Shown here: in pieces, positions 24,389-31,593 of the stretch
Layout: every line of letters begins with the position of its first letter
How positions within the stretch are numbered: position 1 is the first letter of the stretch
Source of the DNA: Glycomyces sp. NRRL B-16210
Lineage (GTDB): Bacteria; Actinomycetota; Actinomycetes; Mycobacteriales; Micromonosporaceae
Reading direction: 5' to 3'
Length of the DNA stretch: 64,000 nucleotides
Assembly (NCBI RefSeq): GCF_000719515.1
Contig: NZ_JOGR01000005.1
Span: forward strand, 124,001 to 188,000
The notes under the pieces: generated by a model
What the model was told of the DNA's origin: nothing
Databases searched by the model: none
What the model saw: only the letters and a program-made list of their open reading frames with translations
Translations under genes and position numbers: made by a program

Positions 24389-26202
24389 TCGCGTTCGTCC
24401 GCGGTCTTCCTGCGTCGCAAGGTGAACGCGAGTCCGGCCGCGGCGACGACGACGATCGCCCCGGCGACGGCGACCCAGACCCACACGGAGGTCCCGCCGG
24501 CGTCGTCCGAGTCGACCGGCCGCGCCTCCAGGTACGCCCACGCGAAGCCCTGCTGGCCGGTGATCATGCCGCCGTCGGCCGGCTGCGTGCGCAGCCCGGT
24601 GACCTTGTCGTGGTTGTAGGCCTCCAGCACGTTCTGGTAGTACAGCCAGATCACGGGCGCGTCGGTATAGAGCAGCCGCTGCTGCTCCTTGACCAGCTCG
24701 GCCCGCGCGTCGGGGTCGGACTCGACCTTCTGCTGCTCGTGGAGCGCGTCGAAGTCGGGGTTGCAGTAGGAGTTCTCGCTGGAGCGCTCCGAGCCGTCGG
24801 TGAGGGTCGGCAGCACTGCGCAGGTGTGCATCCCGAGCTGCTCGGTCGGGTTCGGGCCCACGCCCCATCCGGAGAAGGCGATGTCGAACTCGCCCAGGTA
24901 GGCCAGGTCGTTCAGCGTTGCCTGCTCGATCGGCTCGGCCTCGATCTCCAGGCCCAGCTCGGCCCACCACTCGACCAGGAAGTCCACGATCGTGGCGTAG
25001 TCGGTGTTGTCGGCGTGGTGGAAGAACCGGAAGCTCAGCCGTTCCCCGCCGCCGGGCATCGTGCGGACGCCGTCGTCGCCGCGCTCGTACCCGGCGTCGT
25101 CGAGCATCGCGTTCGCCGCCTCCAGGTCGAACTCGACCAGGTCGCCTCCGCCGTCCCAGTGCCACTGGCCGAAGATCTTCGGGATGAGCGAGGTCGCGGG
25201 GTCGCCGTTGCCGTCGAGGACGGTGTCCACCAGGGCCTGCTTGTCGATCGCGGCGTGCATCGCGTTGCGCACCACCGGGTCCTGGAGCGCGGGGTGCCCG
25301 TCGCCGAACTCGGTGCCGTCCTGCGTGACGGCGCCGTGGTTGAGGGTGAGCGACACGTACCGGCGGCCCTGCGCGTTGTTGACCGTCACGTGGTCCTGGG
25401 ACTCCAGGGCCCCGATCTGGGCCGGGTTGAGCCCGTTGACGATGTCCACCTCGCCCGCTTCGAGCGCGGCCACGGCCGCGTCGGTCTCGGCGTAGTAGTC
25501 GTAGACGATCTCGTCGAAGCCCGGGGCGCCGTCCCAGTAGCTCTCGTTGGCCTCGAGGCGCAGGTACTCGCCGGCCTGGTACTCGGTGACCTGGAACGGC
25601 CCGGAGCCGACCAGCGGCAGCTCGTTCGCGTCGTCGGCGGACGGGTCCTCGTAGGTCGACCAGACGTGCTCGGGGACGATGAACACCTCGCGGCTGAGCA
25701 CCTCGGCGGGGGCCGGCTCGGCGAGGGTGAGCACGAACGTGGCGTCGTCGGTCGCCTCGGCGCTCACCAGGTTCCCGGCGAAGTCGATGTTCCAGTCGTG
25801 GATCGCCTGGTTCTCGATGAGCAGCCCGTACGTGTAGGCCACGTCGTGGGCCGTCAGCGCCTCGCCGTCGGACCATTCGACGCCCTCGCGGATCGCGAAG
25901 GTCCACGTCAGACCGTCCTCGGACTCCGACCACTCGGTCGCCAGGCCCGGGACCGGCTCGTAGTCGTCCGCGCCCATCCTGACGAGCGTCTCGTACGTCA
26001 TGATGCTGGTGTTGTAGGTGATGATGAAGCGCCGCTTGAACGGGTTGAAGGTGTCGACCTCCTGGTCGGTGGCGACCAGGAGCGTGTCGACCTCGCTGTC
26101 CTGGGCCGCGGCGCCGGGAGCGGCGACCGCGAGGGCTCCCGCCGACAGCGTCAGCGAGGCCGCGGCGCAGAGCAGGCGCCGGGTGAGGGAGTGGGGATTC
26201 AT
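24385..26202 (-). CDS. dppE: Peptide-binding protein with C-terminal membrane anchor, DppE type
   Basis: 605 residues. Signal peptide (TRRLLCAAASLTLSAGALAVAAPGAAA as a stretch from residue 7, cleaved near AAAQ) with no lipobox cysteine after it. SBP_bac_5 fold: LATDQEVDTFNPF-like start, LATEWSESEDGLTWTFAIREG and the central AMHAAIDKQALV. The end has a membrane helix (VWVWVAVAGAIVVVAAAGLAF) followed by RRRK, so it is tethered C-terminally rather than as a lipoprotein. First gene of the nine-gene operon. Confidence 0.92.
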   Translation of the reverse strand: MNPHSLTRRLLCAAASLTLSAGALAVAAPGAAAQDSEVDTLLVATDQEVDTFNPFKRRFIITYNTSIMTYETLVRMGADDYEPVPGLATEWSESEDGLTWTFAIREGVEWSDGEALTAHDVAYTYGLLIENQAIHDWNIDFAGNLVSAEATDDATFVLTLAEPAPAEVLSREVFIVPEHVWSTYEDPSADDANELPLVGSGPFQVTEYQAGEYLRLEANESYWDGAPGFDEIVYDYYAETDAAVAALEAGEVDIVNGLNPAQIGALESQDHVTVNNAQGRRYVSLTLNHGAVTQDGTEFGDGHPALQDPVVRNAMHAAIDKQALVDTVLDGNGDPATSLIPKIFGQWHWDGGGDLVEFDLEAANAMLDDAGYERGDDGVRTMPGGGERLSFRFFHHADNTDYATIVDFLVEWWAELGLEIEAEPIEQATLNDLAYLGEFDIAFSGWGVGPNPTEQLGMHTCAVLPTLTDGSERSSENSYCNPDFDALHEQQKVESDPDARAELVKEQQRLLYTDAPVIWLYYQNVLEAYNHDKVTGLRTQPADGGMITGQQGFAWAYLEARPVDSDDAGGTSVWVWVAVAGAIVVVAAAGLAFTLRRRKTADERE

Positions 26203-26319
26203 GGAGCGCAGATCCTCGCATTCGGTTCCGGGCGTTGGGCTCACGTGGTTCGCGGCAGGTCTCGGCGAGGCCCGCGGGCCGAAGATCTGGATGGCCGCGG
26301 GTCCTCGATGTACCGAACA

Positions 26320-26348
26320 GAATGACGGAAGTCTTCTCAAGTTGTCAA
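26320..26348 (-). promoter_or_regulatory. Candidate promoter of the peptide-salvage operon
   Basis: On the minus strand a perfect TTGACA (26348-26343) is followed after 17-18 bases by TCATTCT as a weak -10. It lies about 120 bases before the dppE start. The surrounding gap 26203-26604 is AT-richer than the rest of the window and separates the operon from the IclR gene. Apart from this promoter and the GAAA-GT-TTTC element at 26358-26367 I see nothing else in it. Confidence 0.5.
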
Positions 26349-26357
26349 CGATGTGAA

Positions 26358-26367
26358 GAAAGTTTTC
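26358..26367. promoter_or_regulatory. GAAA-GT-TTTC element
   Basis: Inverted repeat GAAAGTTTTC ten bases upstream of the TTGACA of the dppE promoter (minus strand). It resembles the element upstream of nagZ at 14816. It is a possible operator for a regulator shared by the two salvage operons. Confidence 0.3.
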
Positions 26368-26604
26368 ATTGCCGCAGTATGCGCGGATGTCCCTACCGGC
26401 GGGACCCGCCGCGCTCGACCGCATCCGGACGCGCCGCTTTCGTCCCGATTCCCCGCGCGACCTGCCCGCCCGCGGCGCCTCCTTCCGAAGAGTGACACTC
26501 ATTGTCGGGAATCCGGCAGTCGCATGGCGGGCCCGCGGCCTTCGCGGAGAATGAACACAGTCTGCGACCCCGCCGTCACCGGCTTCACCCCAAGAGGTTC
26601 CACT

Positions 26605-27354
26605 GTGAGCGATCCCGAGTCGTCCCCGCGCGGCGTCACCGCGAAACTCATCGTCCTGCTCCGCGAACTCGCGCTGCACCGCGAACCGGTCGGCGTCTCG
26701 CAGCTCTCACGCCGCACCCGGCTCCCCAAGACCACCGTCCACCGGCTGCTCTCGGACCTGGAGGTCCACGGGATCGTCCACCGGGCCGAGCGCCGCTACC
26801 AGCTCGCGGCCGCAGGCGGCTGGGAGGAGCCCGACGCCCCGGGAGCGGCGCGGCTGCGCCAGGTGCTCAAGCCCTTCGCACTGGAGCTGTACGGCCGGGT
26901 CGGGCACGTGGTCGCCCTCGCGACCGCCGACGGCGACACGGCCCGGTTCCTCGAACTGCTCCACCCGCACCGCTACACCGACGTGCTGCACCGCATCGGC
27001 GGCTCCGTCCCGCTGCACTGCACCGCCGCGGGCAAGGCGCTGCTCGCGTTCGACCCGGCCGCGGCCGAGCGCTACCTGCGCGAGGCCGCCCTGGTGCGGC
27101 TCACCCGGCACAGCATCGGCAGCCGGAGCGCGCTCGACGCCGCCATCGCCGAAACCCGACTGCGCGGCATCGCCCTCGAACGCGAGGAGCACCTCCTCGG
27201 CTTCTGGGGCGCGGCCGCGCCGGTCACCGGCGTGAACGGCCAGGCCGTCGCCGCGATCGGCCTCGCCGGACCGGTGCGCGGCTTCCAGCCCGCCGAGCAC
27301 CTGGCGCAACTGCGCCACATAGCCAAGCGGGCCTCAGAAGCACTCCAGCACTGA
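26605..27354 (+). CDS. IclR-family transcriptional regulator
   Basis: 249 residues from GTG 26605, preceded by AAGAGG at good spacing; an ATG at 26551 in the same frame is the alternative. N-terminal winged helix-turn-helix (VGVSQLSRRTRLPKTTVHRLLSDLEVHGIV) and C-terminal IclR effector domain (LHCTAAGKALLAF, then RGIALEREEHLLG and VAAIGLAGP). Divergent from the peptide-salvage operon, which is the most likely target. The ligand may be a peptide or amino acid (inference). Confidence 0.9.
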   Translation: MSDPESSPRGVTAKLIVLLRELALHREPVGVSQLSRRTRLPKTTVHRLLSDLEVHGIVHRAERRYQLAAAGGWEEPDAPGAARLRQVLKPFALELYGRVGHVVALATADGDTARFLELLHPHRYTDVLHRIGGSVPLHCTAAGKALLAFDPAAAERYLREAALVRLTRHSIGSRSALDAAIAETRLRGIALEREEHLLGFWGAAAPVTGVNGQAVAAIGLAGPVRGFQPAEHLAQLRHIAKRASEALQH

Positions 27355-27465
27355 GGCCCGCGATCTGACCGCCCGCTCTGTCGCCGCACGCCGCCGCCCG
27401 CCGCGCGGCGGGGAGTTCGGGCGGTGAGCGGTTCGGGCGGCATCGGATCGGTCGCATGATCGGCG

Positions 27466-27510
27466 ACCCGACCCGACCCGACCTGACCCGACCCGACCCG
27501 ACCCGACCCT
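27466..27510. repeat. Nine tandem 5-bp units
   Basis: ACCCG repeated (one ACCTG and one ACCCT variant) in the 329-base gap 27355-27683 between the IclR gene and the biosynthetic operon. It is a probable length-variable microsatellite. The rest of the gap holds a 16-bp GC palindrome (27397-27412) and the inverted repeats at 27584-27620. Confidence 0.85.
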
Positions 27511-27583
27511 CGGCGAGTCCTCTCCCGCACGCTCCGCCACCGCGCCCGGCGACGTACGCGAGCCGTAACGCCTCCTATGCACT

Positions 27584-27620
27584 GAACGGTCCGTTCCGCA
27601 CTCCGGAACGGTTTCGTTCC
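27584..27620. promoter_or_regulatory. Overlapping inverted repeats upstream of the biosynthetic operon
   Basis: Four alternating half-sites of GGAACG/CGTTCC. GAACGG-T-CCGTTC (27584-27596), CCGTTCCG-CACTC-CGGAACGG (27591-27611) and GGAACG-GTTT-CGTTCC (27605-27620) are each perfect. They lie 64-100 bases before the first gene of the AfsA/ketosynthase operon. This looks like a multi-site operator. No regulator gene is adjacent except the IclR gene. Confidence 0.5.
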
Positions 27621-27683
27621 AGGCCCCGGAACACCCGGACCGAACCCGGTCCACATCGGCCTCACCGCCCCTACCTTCGTTCC

Positions 27684-28424
27684 ATGCGCCCAACCCCGCT
27701 TCGGATCGTCGGCCGCCCGTTCGCGCGCTTCGCCGCCCACACGGGCGCCCTCACCGTGGACCAGGCCCTCGACGCCCTCCGCTCGGGCGCCCTCGACCCG
27801 ACGGGCGCCGTCGCGCTCGTCCCCGCGCTCGGCGTCACCGAGACCGAATGGGCCGAAGTCGAAACCGCCGCCCTCGCGGCCGCGAACCTCACCGCCGCCC
27901 CCTACCCGCACCGCGAACCCGTCGCGGCCGGACTGCACAAACGCGACCCGCGCAACGTCCTCATCGCCGACCTGCGCGAGAGCGCCACCTTCCACTGGCG
28001 CGCCGAACTCGTCCTCCACCCCGACGCCGCCCCCTTCGCCGACCGCGACAACGGCACCGGCCACCTGCCCGGCATGGTCGAGGTCGAAGCCGGCGTCCAG
28101 ATGGCCATGGGCGTCACCGAGCGCTACCTGCTGCCGAGCCCGGGGGAGTTCGTCTTCACCACCAGCGGCCTCGACCTCGCCTTCGCGGCCTTCCTGTTCC
28201 CGCTGCCCGCCCACGTCGAGCTCCGCGCCGACCGCGTCGGCCACCCCGCGCCCGAGATCCTCGAACTCGAGGCCACCGTCACGATCCACCAGAGCGGCAA
28301 CGAGATCGCGACCATGCGGTTCCGCTCCCGCGCCTACGGGCGCGCCCTCTTCGACCGCCTCGAACGCGACCGGGCCCGCGCCGCGGCCCGGACCACCGAA
28401 ACCACCACTTTGGAGCACCGATGA
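27684..28424 (+). CDS. AfsA-type hot-dog protein
   Basis: 246 residues. The C-terminal two thirds match the AfsA/A-factor-biosynthesis hot-dog fold: HKRDPRNVLIADLR, then HLPGMVEVEAGVQMAMGVTERY (the usual form is DH-PGM-L-EA-RQ) and EATVTIHQSGNEIATMRFRSRAY. It has one hot-dog unit rather than two. AfsA joins a beta-ketoacyl thioester to dihydroxyacetone phosphate, but hot-dog folds are also dehydratases; in this operon a dehydratase role is equally possible. TACCTT lies 6 bases before the ATG, suggesting a leaderless transcript. First gene of the operon. Confidence 0.72.
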   Translation: MRPTPLRIVGRPFARFAAHTGALTVDQALDALRSGALDPTGAVALVPALGVTETEWAEVETAALAAANLTAAPYPHREPVAAGLHKRDPRNVLIADLRESATFHWRAELVLHPDAAPFADRDNGTGHLPGMVEVEAGVQMAMGVTERYLLPSPGEFVFTTSGLDLAFAAFLFPLPAHVELRADRVGHPAPEILELEATVTIHQSGNEIATMRFRSRAYGRALFDRLERDRARAAARTTETTTLEHR

Positions 28425-29230
28425 GCAATCCGCCTCTCGCCGGCCGCCGCGCCCTCGTCACCGGGGCCTCCCGCGGCATCGGCCGCGCCATCGCCCTCGG
28501 CCTCGCCGACGCCGGAGCGGACGTCGCGATCCTCGCCCGCGGCACCGAGGCGCTCGACGCCGTCGCCGCCGAGATCAAGGAACGCGGCCGCGACGCCGTG
28601 GCCCTCACCTGCGACGTCACCGATCCCGACCGCCTCACCGAAGCGTTCGGCGAAGCGGTCGAGGGCCTCGGCGGCCTCGACATCGTCGTCAACAACGCCG
28701 GCGGCTTCTTCCACTCCGGACCGTTCCTCTCCCTCACCGACGGGGACTGGGAACGGACCCGGGGCCTCAACCTCGACCCCACGGTGCGGCTCCTGCGGCT
28801 CGCCGGGACCCACCTCACCGCGAACGGCGGCGGCTCGGTCCTCAACGTCACCTCCGTCGCCGGGCTCGGCGGCGCGCCTCGCCTCGCGCTCTACGCCCTC
28901 TGCAAGGCCGCCCTGGTCTCGCTGACCCAGACCCTCGCCGTCGAATGGGCCCGCGACGGCGTCCGGATCAACGCCGTCGCCCCCGGCTGGATCGACACCG
29001 AGCTCACCGGCGGGTTCACCGGCGTCCCCGCGGTCAAGCAGGCCCTCCAGAACGAGGTCCCGCAGGACCGCTGGGGCACGCCCGAGGATGTGGTCGACGC
29101 GGCCGTCTACCTCAGCGGCGACGGGGCCCGCATGGTCACCGGCGCCGTTCTCGTCCTCGACGGCGGGCTCACCAGCCAGTTGTCCTCCGTCGCCCGCGAC
29201 CTGCTCCACCTCGGCCGCCTCGCGGCCTGA
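28421..29230 (+). CDS. FabG-type SDR ketoreductase
   Basis: 269 residues. TGASRGIG (14-21), NNAG (91-94), S145 in VTSVAG, Y158 and K162 in YALCK, and the PGW-DTEL loop: the complete catalytic set of a classical NADPH-dependent 3-ketoacyl reductase. ATG overlaps the hot-dog gene's stop (ATGA). In the operon it would reduce the beta-keto group on the ACP-bound chain. Confidence 0.9.
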   Translation: MSNPPLAGRRALVTGASRGIGRAIALGLADAGADVAILARGTEALDAVAAEIKERGRDAVALTCDVTDPDRLTEAFGEAVEGLGGLDIVVNNAGGFFHSGPFLSLTDGDWERTRGLNLDPTVRLLRLAGTHLTANGGGSVLNVTSVAGLGGAPRLALYALCKAALVSLTQTLAVEWARDGVRINAVAPGWIDTELTGGFTGVPAVKQALQNEVPQDRWGTPEDVVDAAVYLSGDGARMVTGAVLVLDGGLTSQLSSVARDLLHLGRLAA

Positions 29231-29245
29231 ACCGGAGCGAGCGGC

Positions 29246-29299
29246 CCGAAAGCGCCGCTTTCGGAGGCGGTGGTTTCCAGAGCACCGCCTCCGAAAGCG
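29246..29299. repeat. Three-armed inverted repeat in the SDR-ACP gap
   Basis: CCGAAAGCG (29246-29254), its complement CGCTTTCGG starting 29256, which extends to a 17-base arm ending 29272, and the perfect 17-base complement at 29283-29299. Two mutually exclusive hairpins are possible. It lies in the 178-base gap that breaks the otherwise overlapping operon and may set the level of the downstream genes (partial terminator or processing site). Confidence 0.7.
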
Positions 29300-29408
29300 C
29301 CGCCGCCAAGGCCTCGCCGAAACCTCCGCTCCCGAAAACCTTGAACCGCGAACTTCCCACCTCCGAGGACCTCGAACTCCGAACCTCCCACCGCTGAACG
29401 GAGCCCGC

Positions 29409-29648
29409 ATGAACGCCACCGACCCCGTCGCCGCCGCCCGGGACCGGATCGCCCTGATCCTCGAAGTCGCCGCCGCCGAACTCACCGACGAGGCCGACTT
29501 CCGCGAGGACCTCGAAGCCGACTCGCTTCAGATCGCCGAGATCAGCGCCGTCCTCGAAGACGACTTCGGCCTGGAGCCCGACCCCGACGCGCCGCCCGCC
29601 CGCTTCTCCGACGTCCGCGACCGGCTCGGCACCGAGGACCGGCCGTGA
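29409..29648 (+). CDS. Acyl carrier protein
   Basis: 79 residues, acidic. Phosphopantetheine attachment at S39 in the motif EADSLQIAEI, preceded by the acidic helix start ADFREDL; helix III region ARFSDVRDRL. It carries the growing chain for the ketosynthases next to it. The stop overlaps the next GTG (GTGA). Upstream is the only non-overlapping junction in the first half of the operon. Confidence 0.92.
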   Translation: MNATDPVAAARDRIALILEVAAAELTDEADFREDLEADSLQIAEISAVLEDDFGLEPDPDAPPARFSDVRDRLGTEDRP

Positions 29649-30856
29649 GCGCGCGCCGCGTCGCGGTCACCGGGCTCGGGCCGGTCAGCCCCATCGGCAC
29701 CGGCCGCGCCGCCTTCGCCGAGGCGCTGCTCGCCGGGCGCGGGGGACTGCGGCCCGTGACCGCCTTCGACACCACGGGCTTCCAGATTCACCACGGCTGC
29801 GAGGTCCAGGACTTCGATCCCGAAACATGGCTCGAACGCCTCGACCCCGCCGAGACCGGCCGCGCCGCCGCCTTCGCGATCGCCGCGGCCCGCCTCGCTC
29901 TGGCGGACGCGGGCCTCGACCCGGCCGACCTGCGTGACGAGGCGGTCCTCATCGCCTTGGGCACCAGCGACACCGAGGCCCGGGAAGAGGACCGCCTCGC
30001 TGTTGAGTCCGCCGTAGCCGGACCTTCCGGCATCGAGGCGGCCACCGCGCTGCGCTACACCGGCGGCCTCGCCGTGCAGGTCGCCCGCGACCTGGCGTTG
30101 TCGAGCGCCGAACCGCTCGACGTGGCCGCCGCCTGCGCCGCCGGGAACCACGCCATCGCTTACGGGCTCGATGCGATCCGGCTCGGGCACGCCGACATCG
30201 CGCTGTGCGGCGGGGCCGACTCGTTCTCCCGGCGCATGTTCGCCTCGTTCCACCGGGTCGGGACGCTGGCGCCGGACGCCTGCCGCCCGTTCGACACCGA
30301 CCGCGCGGGCACGGTGGTCGGTGAAGGCGCGGGGGTGCTGGTCCTCGAAGCGCTCGACCACGCCGAGGCGCGCGGCGCGCGCGTCATCGGTGAACTGATC
30401 GGCGCGGCCTCTAACTGCGACGGCCTCCATCCAGTCGCCCCCGACAGCGCCTCAGTGGCCGAGTGCATCCGCCTGGCACTCAAGGACGCCGGTTTGGAAC
30501 CTTCTGATGTGGACGCGATCTGCGCCCACGGCACCGGAACGCCTGTCAACGACGTCAACGAGGCCCGGTCGATCCGGAGCGTCTTCGGCGAGTCCCTGCC
30601 GCCCGTGGTCGCGGTGAAGCCGATGCTCGGGCACGCGATGGGCGCTTCGTCGGCGCTCGGAGCGATCGCGGCGGCGGTGGCGCTCGACGCGCAGTTCCTG
30701 CCGCCGACGGTCAACCACCGCCGCACCGATCCGGCGTGCGGCGTCGACTGCGTGCCGGGAACGGGCCGTGCGGCGAAGCTCCGCGTGGTGGAGAACCACG
30801 GCTTCGGCTTCGGCGGCTCCAACGCGGTAGTCCTCATCGGACAGGCAGAGCGATGA
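29645..30856 (+). CDS. Beta-ketoacyl-ACP synthase (KS-alpha, FabF type)
   Basis: 403 residues with the intact Cys-His-His triad: C164 in DVAAACAAGNHA, H295 in CAHGTGTPVND and H330 in KPMLGHAMGASS, plus the C-terminal GFGFGGSNAV loop. It condenses malonyl-ACP with the acyl chain. The GTG start overlaps the ACP stop. A second, Cys-less ketosynthase follows 734 bases later, giving a KS-alpha/KS-beta pair as in type II polyketide systems. Confidence 0.93.
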   Translation: MSARRVAVTGLGPVSPIGTGRAAFAEALLAGRGGLRPVTAFDTTGFQIHHGCEVQDFDPETWLERLDPAETGRAAAFAIAAARLALADAGLDPADLRDEAVLIALGTSDTEAREEDRLAVESAVAGPSGIEAATALRYTGGLAVQVARDLALSSAEPLDVAAACAAGNHAIAYGLDAIRLGHADIALCGGADSFSRRMFASFHRVGTLAPDACRPFDTDRAGTVVGEGAGVLVLEALDHAEARGARVIGELIGAASNCDGLHPVAPDSASVAECIRLALKDAGLEPSDVDAICAHGTGTPVNDVNEARSIRSVFGESLPPVVAVKPMLGHAMGASSALGAIAAAVALDAQFLPPTVNHRRTDPACGVDCVPGTGRAAKLRVVENHGFGFGGSNAVVLIGQAER

Positions 30857-31593
30857 CAAAACTGCCAATTCGGTTTGGCCCCACCGGTCCCGAGTCGACC
30901 ACCCGCGGTGCCGATGTGCGCACTGGCGGCGGCCGTGGCTCGTTCGCCGCGGGCCCTCAGGCCGCCGGTGTGCGCAGTCAGCCAGACGGTGTCTCGACGC
31001 GCCAGCCGAGCCTTCCTCGCCCGGTCTTCCCCGAGTCGGTTTCCCTCGGTGCCGCTGCTTGCGCCGGTGATGGCGGGGCGCTCGCTGGGGACCGTTCGAT
31101 TTCCGGCCTACATGGTCAGACCGGTGGTGTCCCACGGAACCGCCCTGGCTCCGTTGGGCGCACCGGAATCGGCGGGGCGTTCGGCGCCGATTGCCGGGTT
31201 TCCGGCCTGGGCGGTGTCCCCTTGAGTCTGCCCGGCGCCGCGTTCCCCGAGCCGGTCGCCCGGGGTGCTTCTGCTTGCGCCAACTGCGGCGGAGCTCTCG
31301 CGGCGGACTGTTCGGTTTCCGGCCCGCGTGGTCAGACTGGCCGCGTCTCGCGGAACTGCCCCCGCTCCGCAGGGCGCGCCGAAACTGGCGGGGCACCCGT
31401 TGCCGATCCTCCGGACTCCGGCCTTCGCAGTCAACCGGGCGGTGTCCTGCCGAACCGGCCCTTCCCGGCCGGTCTCGGCTCGGCCACCCTCAGCGCTGCC
31501 TTGTGCGGCCCCGAACTCGCTTTCCGCTTCTATCTCACTTCCGGCCCCGGGCGCTTTGCGCTCGGTTCCCCTCCTTCGAGGAGCACCGCATGA
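30853..31593 (+). CDS. Possible 246-residue protein with 72-residue repeats
   Basis: This frame opens with an ATG overlapping the KS-alpha stop (ATGA) and closes with a TGA overlapping the KS-beta ATG, the same coupling used at most junctions in the operon. It encodes a Gly/Ala/Arg/Pro-rich, family-less protein. Two in-frame repeats of about 72 residues (beginning PESVSLGAAACAG and PEPVARGASACAN) share CA--GGALA-D-S-SG--GQTG and scattered cysteines. Against it: codon third positions are less GC-biased than in neighbouring genes, other frames are also open, and no domain is recognised. It may be a real novel operon member, a decayed gene or a non-coding repeat. Confidence 0.35.
   Translation: MTKLPIRFGPTGPESTTRGADVRTGGGRGSFAAGPQAAGVRSQPDGVSTRQPSLPRPVFPESVSLGAAACAGDGGALAGDRSISGLHGQTGGVPRNRPGSVGRTGIGGAFGADCRVSGLGGVPLSLPGAAFPEPVARGASACANCGGALAADCSVSGPRGQTGRVSRNCPRSAGRAETGGAPVADPPDSGLRSQPGGVLPNRPFPAGLGSATLSAALCGPELAFRFYLTSGPGRFALGSPPSRSTA
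31027..31470. repeat. Degenerate ~216-bp direct repeats
   Basis: Unit 1 begins TTCCCCGAGTCGG at 31027 and unit 2 begins TTCCCCGAGCCGG at 31243; a shorter, more diverged unit precedes them (about 30887-31026). Shared blocks include TGCTTGCGCC and GGTCAGAC and a run ending GGTTTCCGGCC. The period is a multiple of three. They fill the 733-base stretch between the two ketosynthase genes. Confidence 0.75.

Noticed and set aside
23246..26221. A single 991-codon fused binding-protein/permease frame
   Set aside because: The part upstream of 24388 is out-of-frame reading of the binding-protein gene, which has its own proper frame; the true permease starts at the ATGA overlap.
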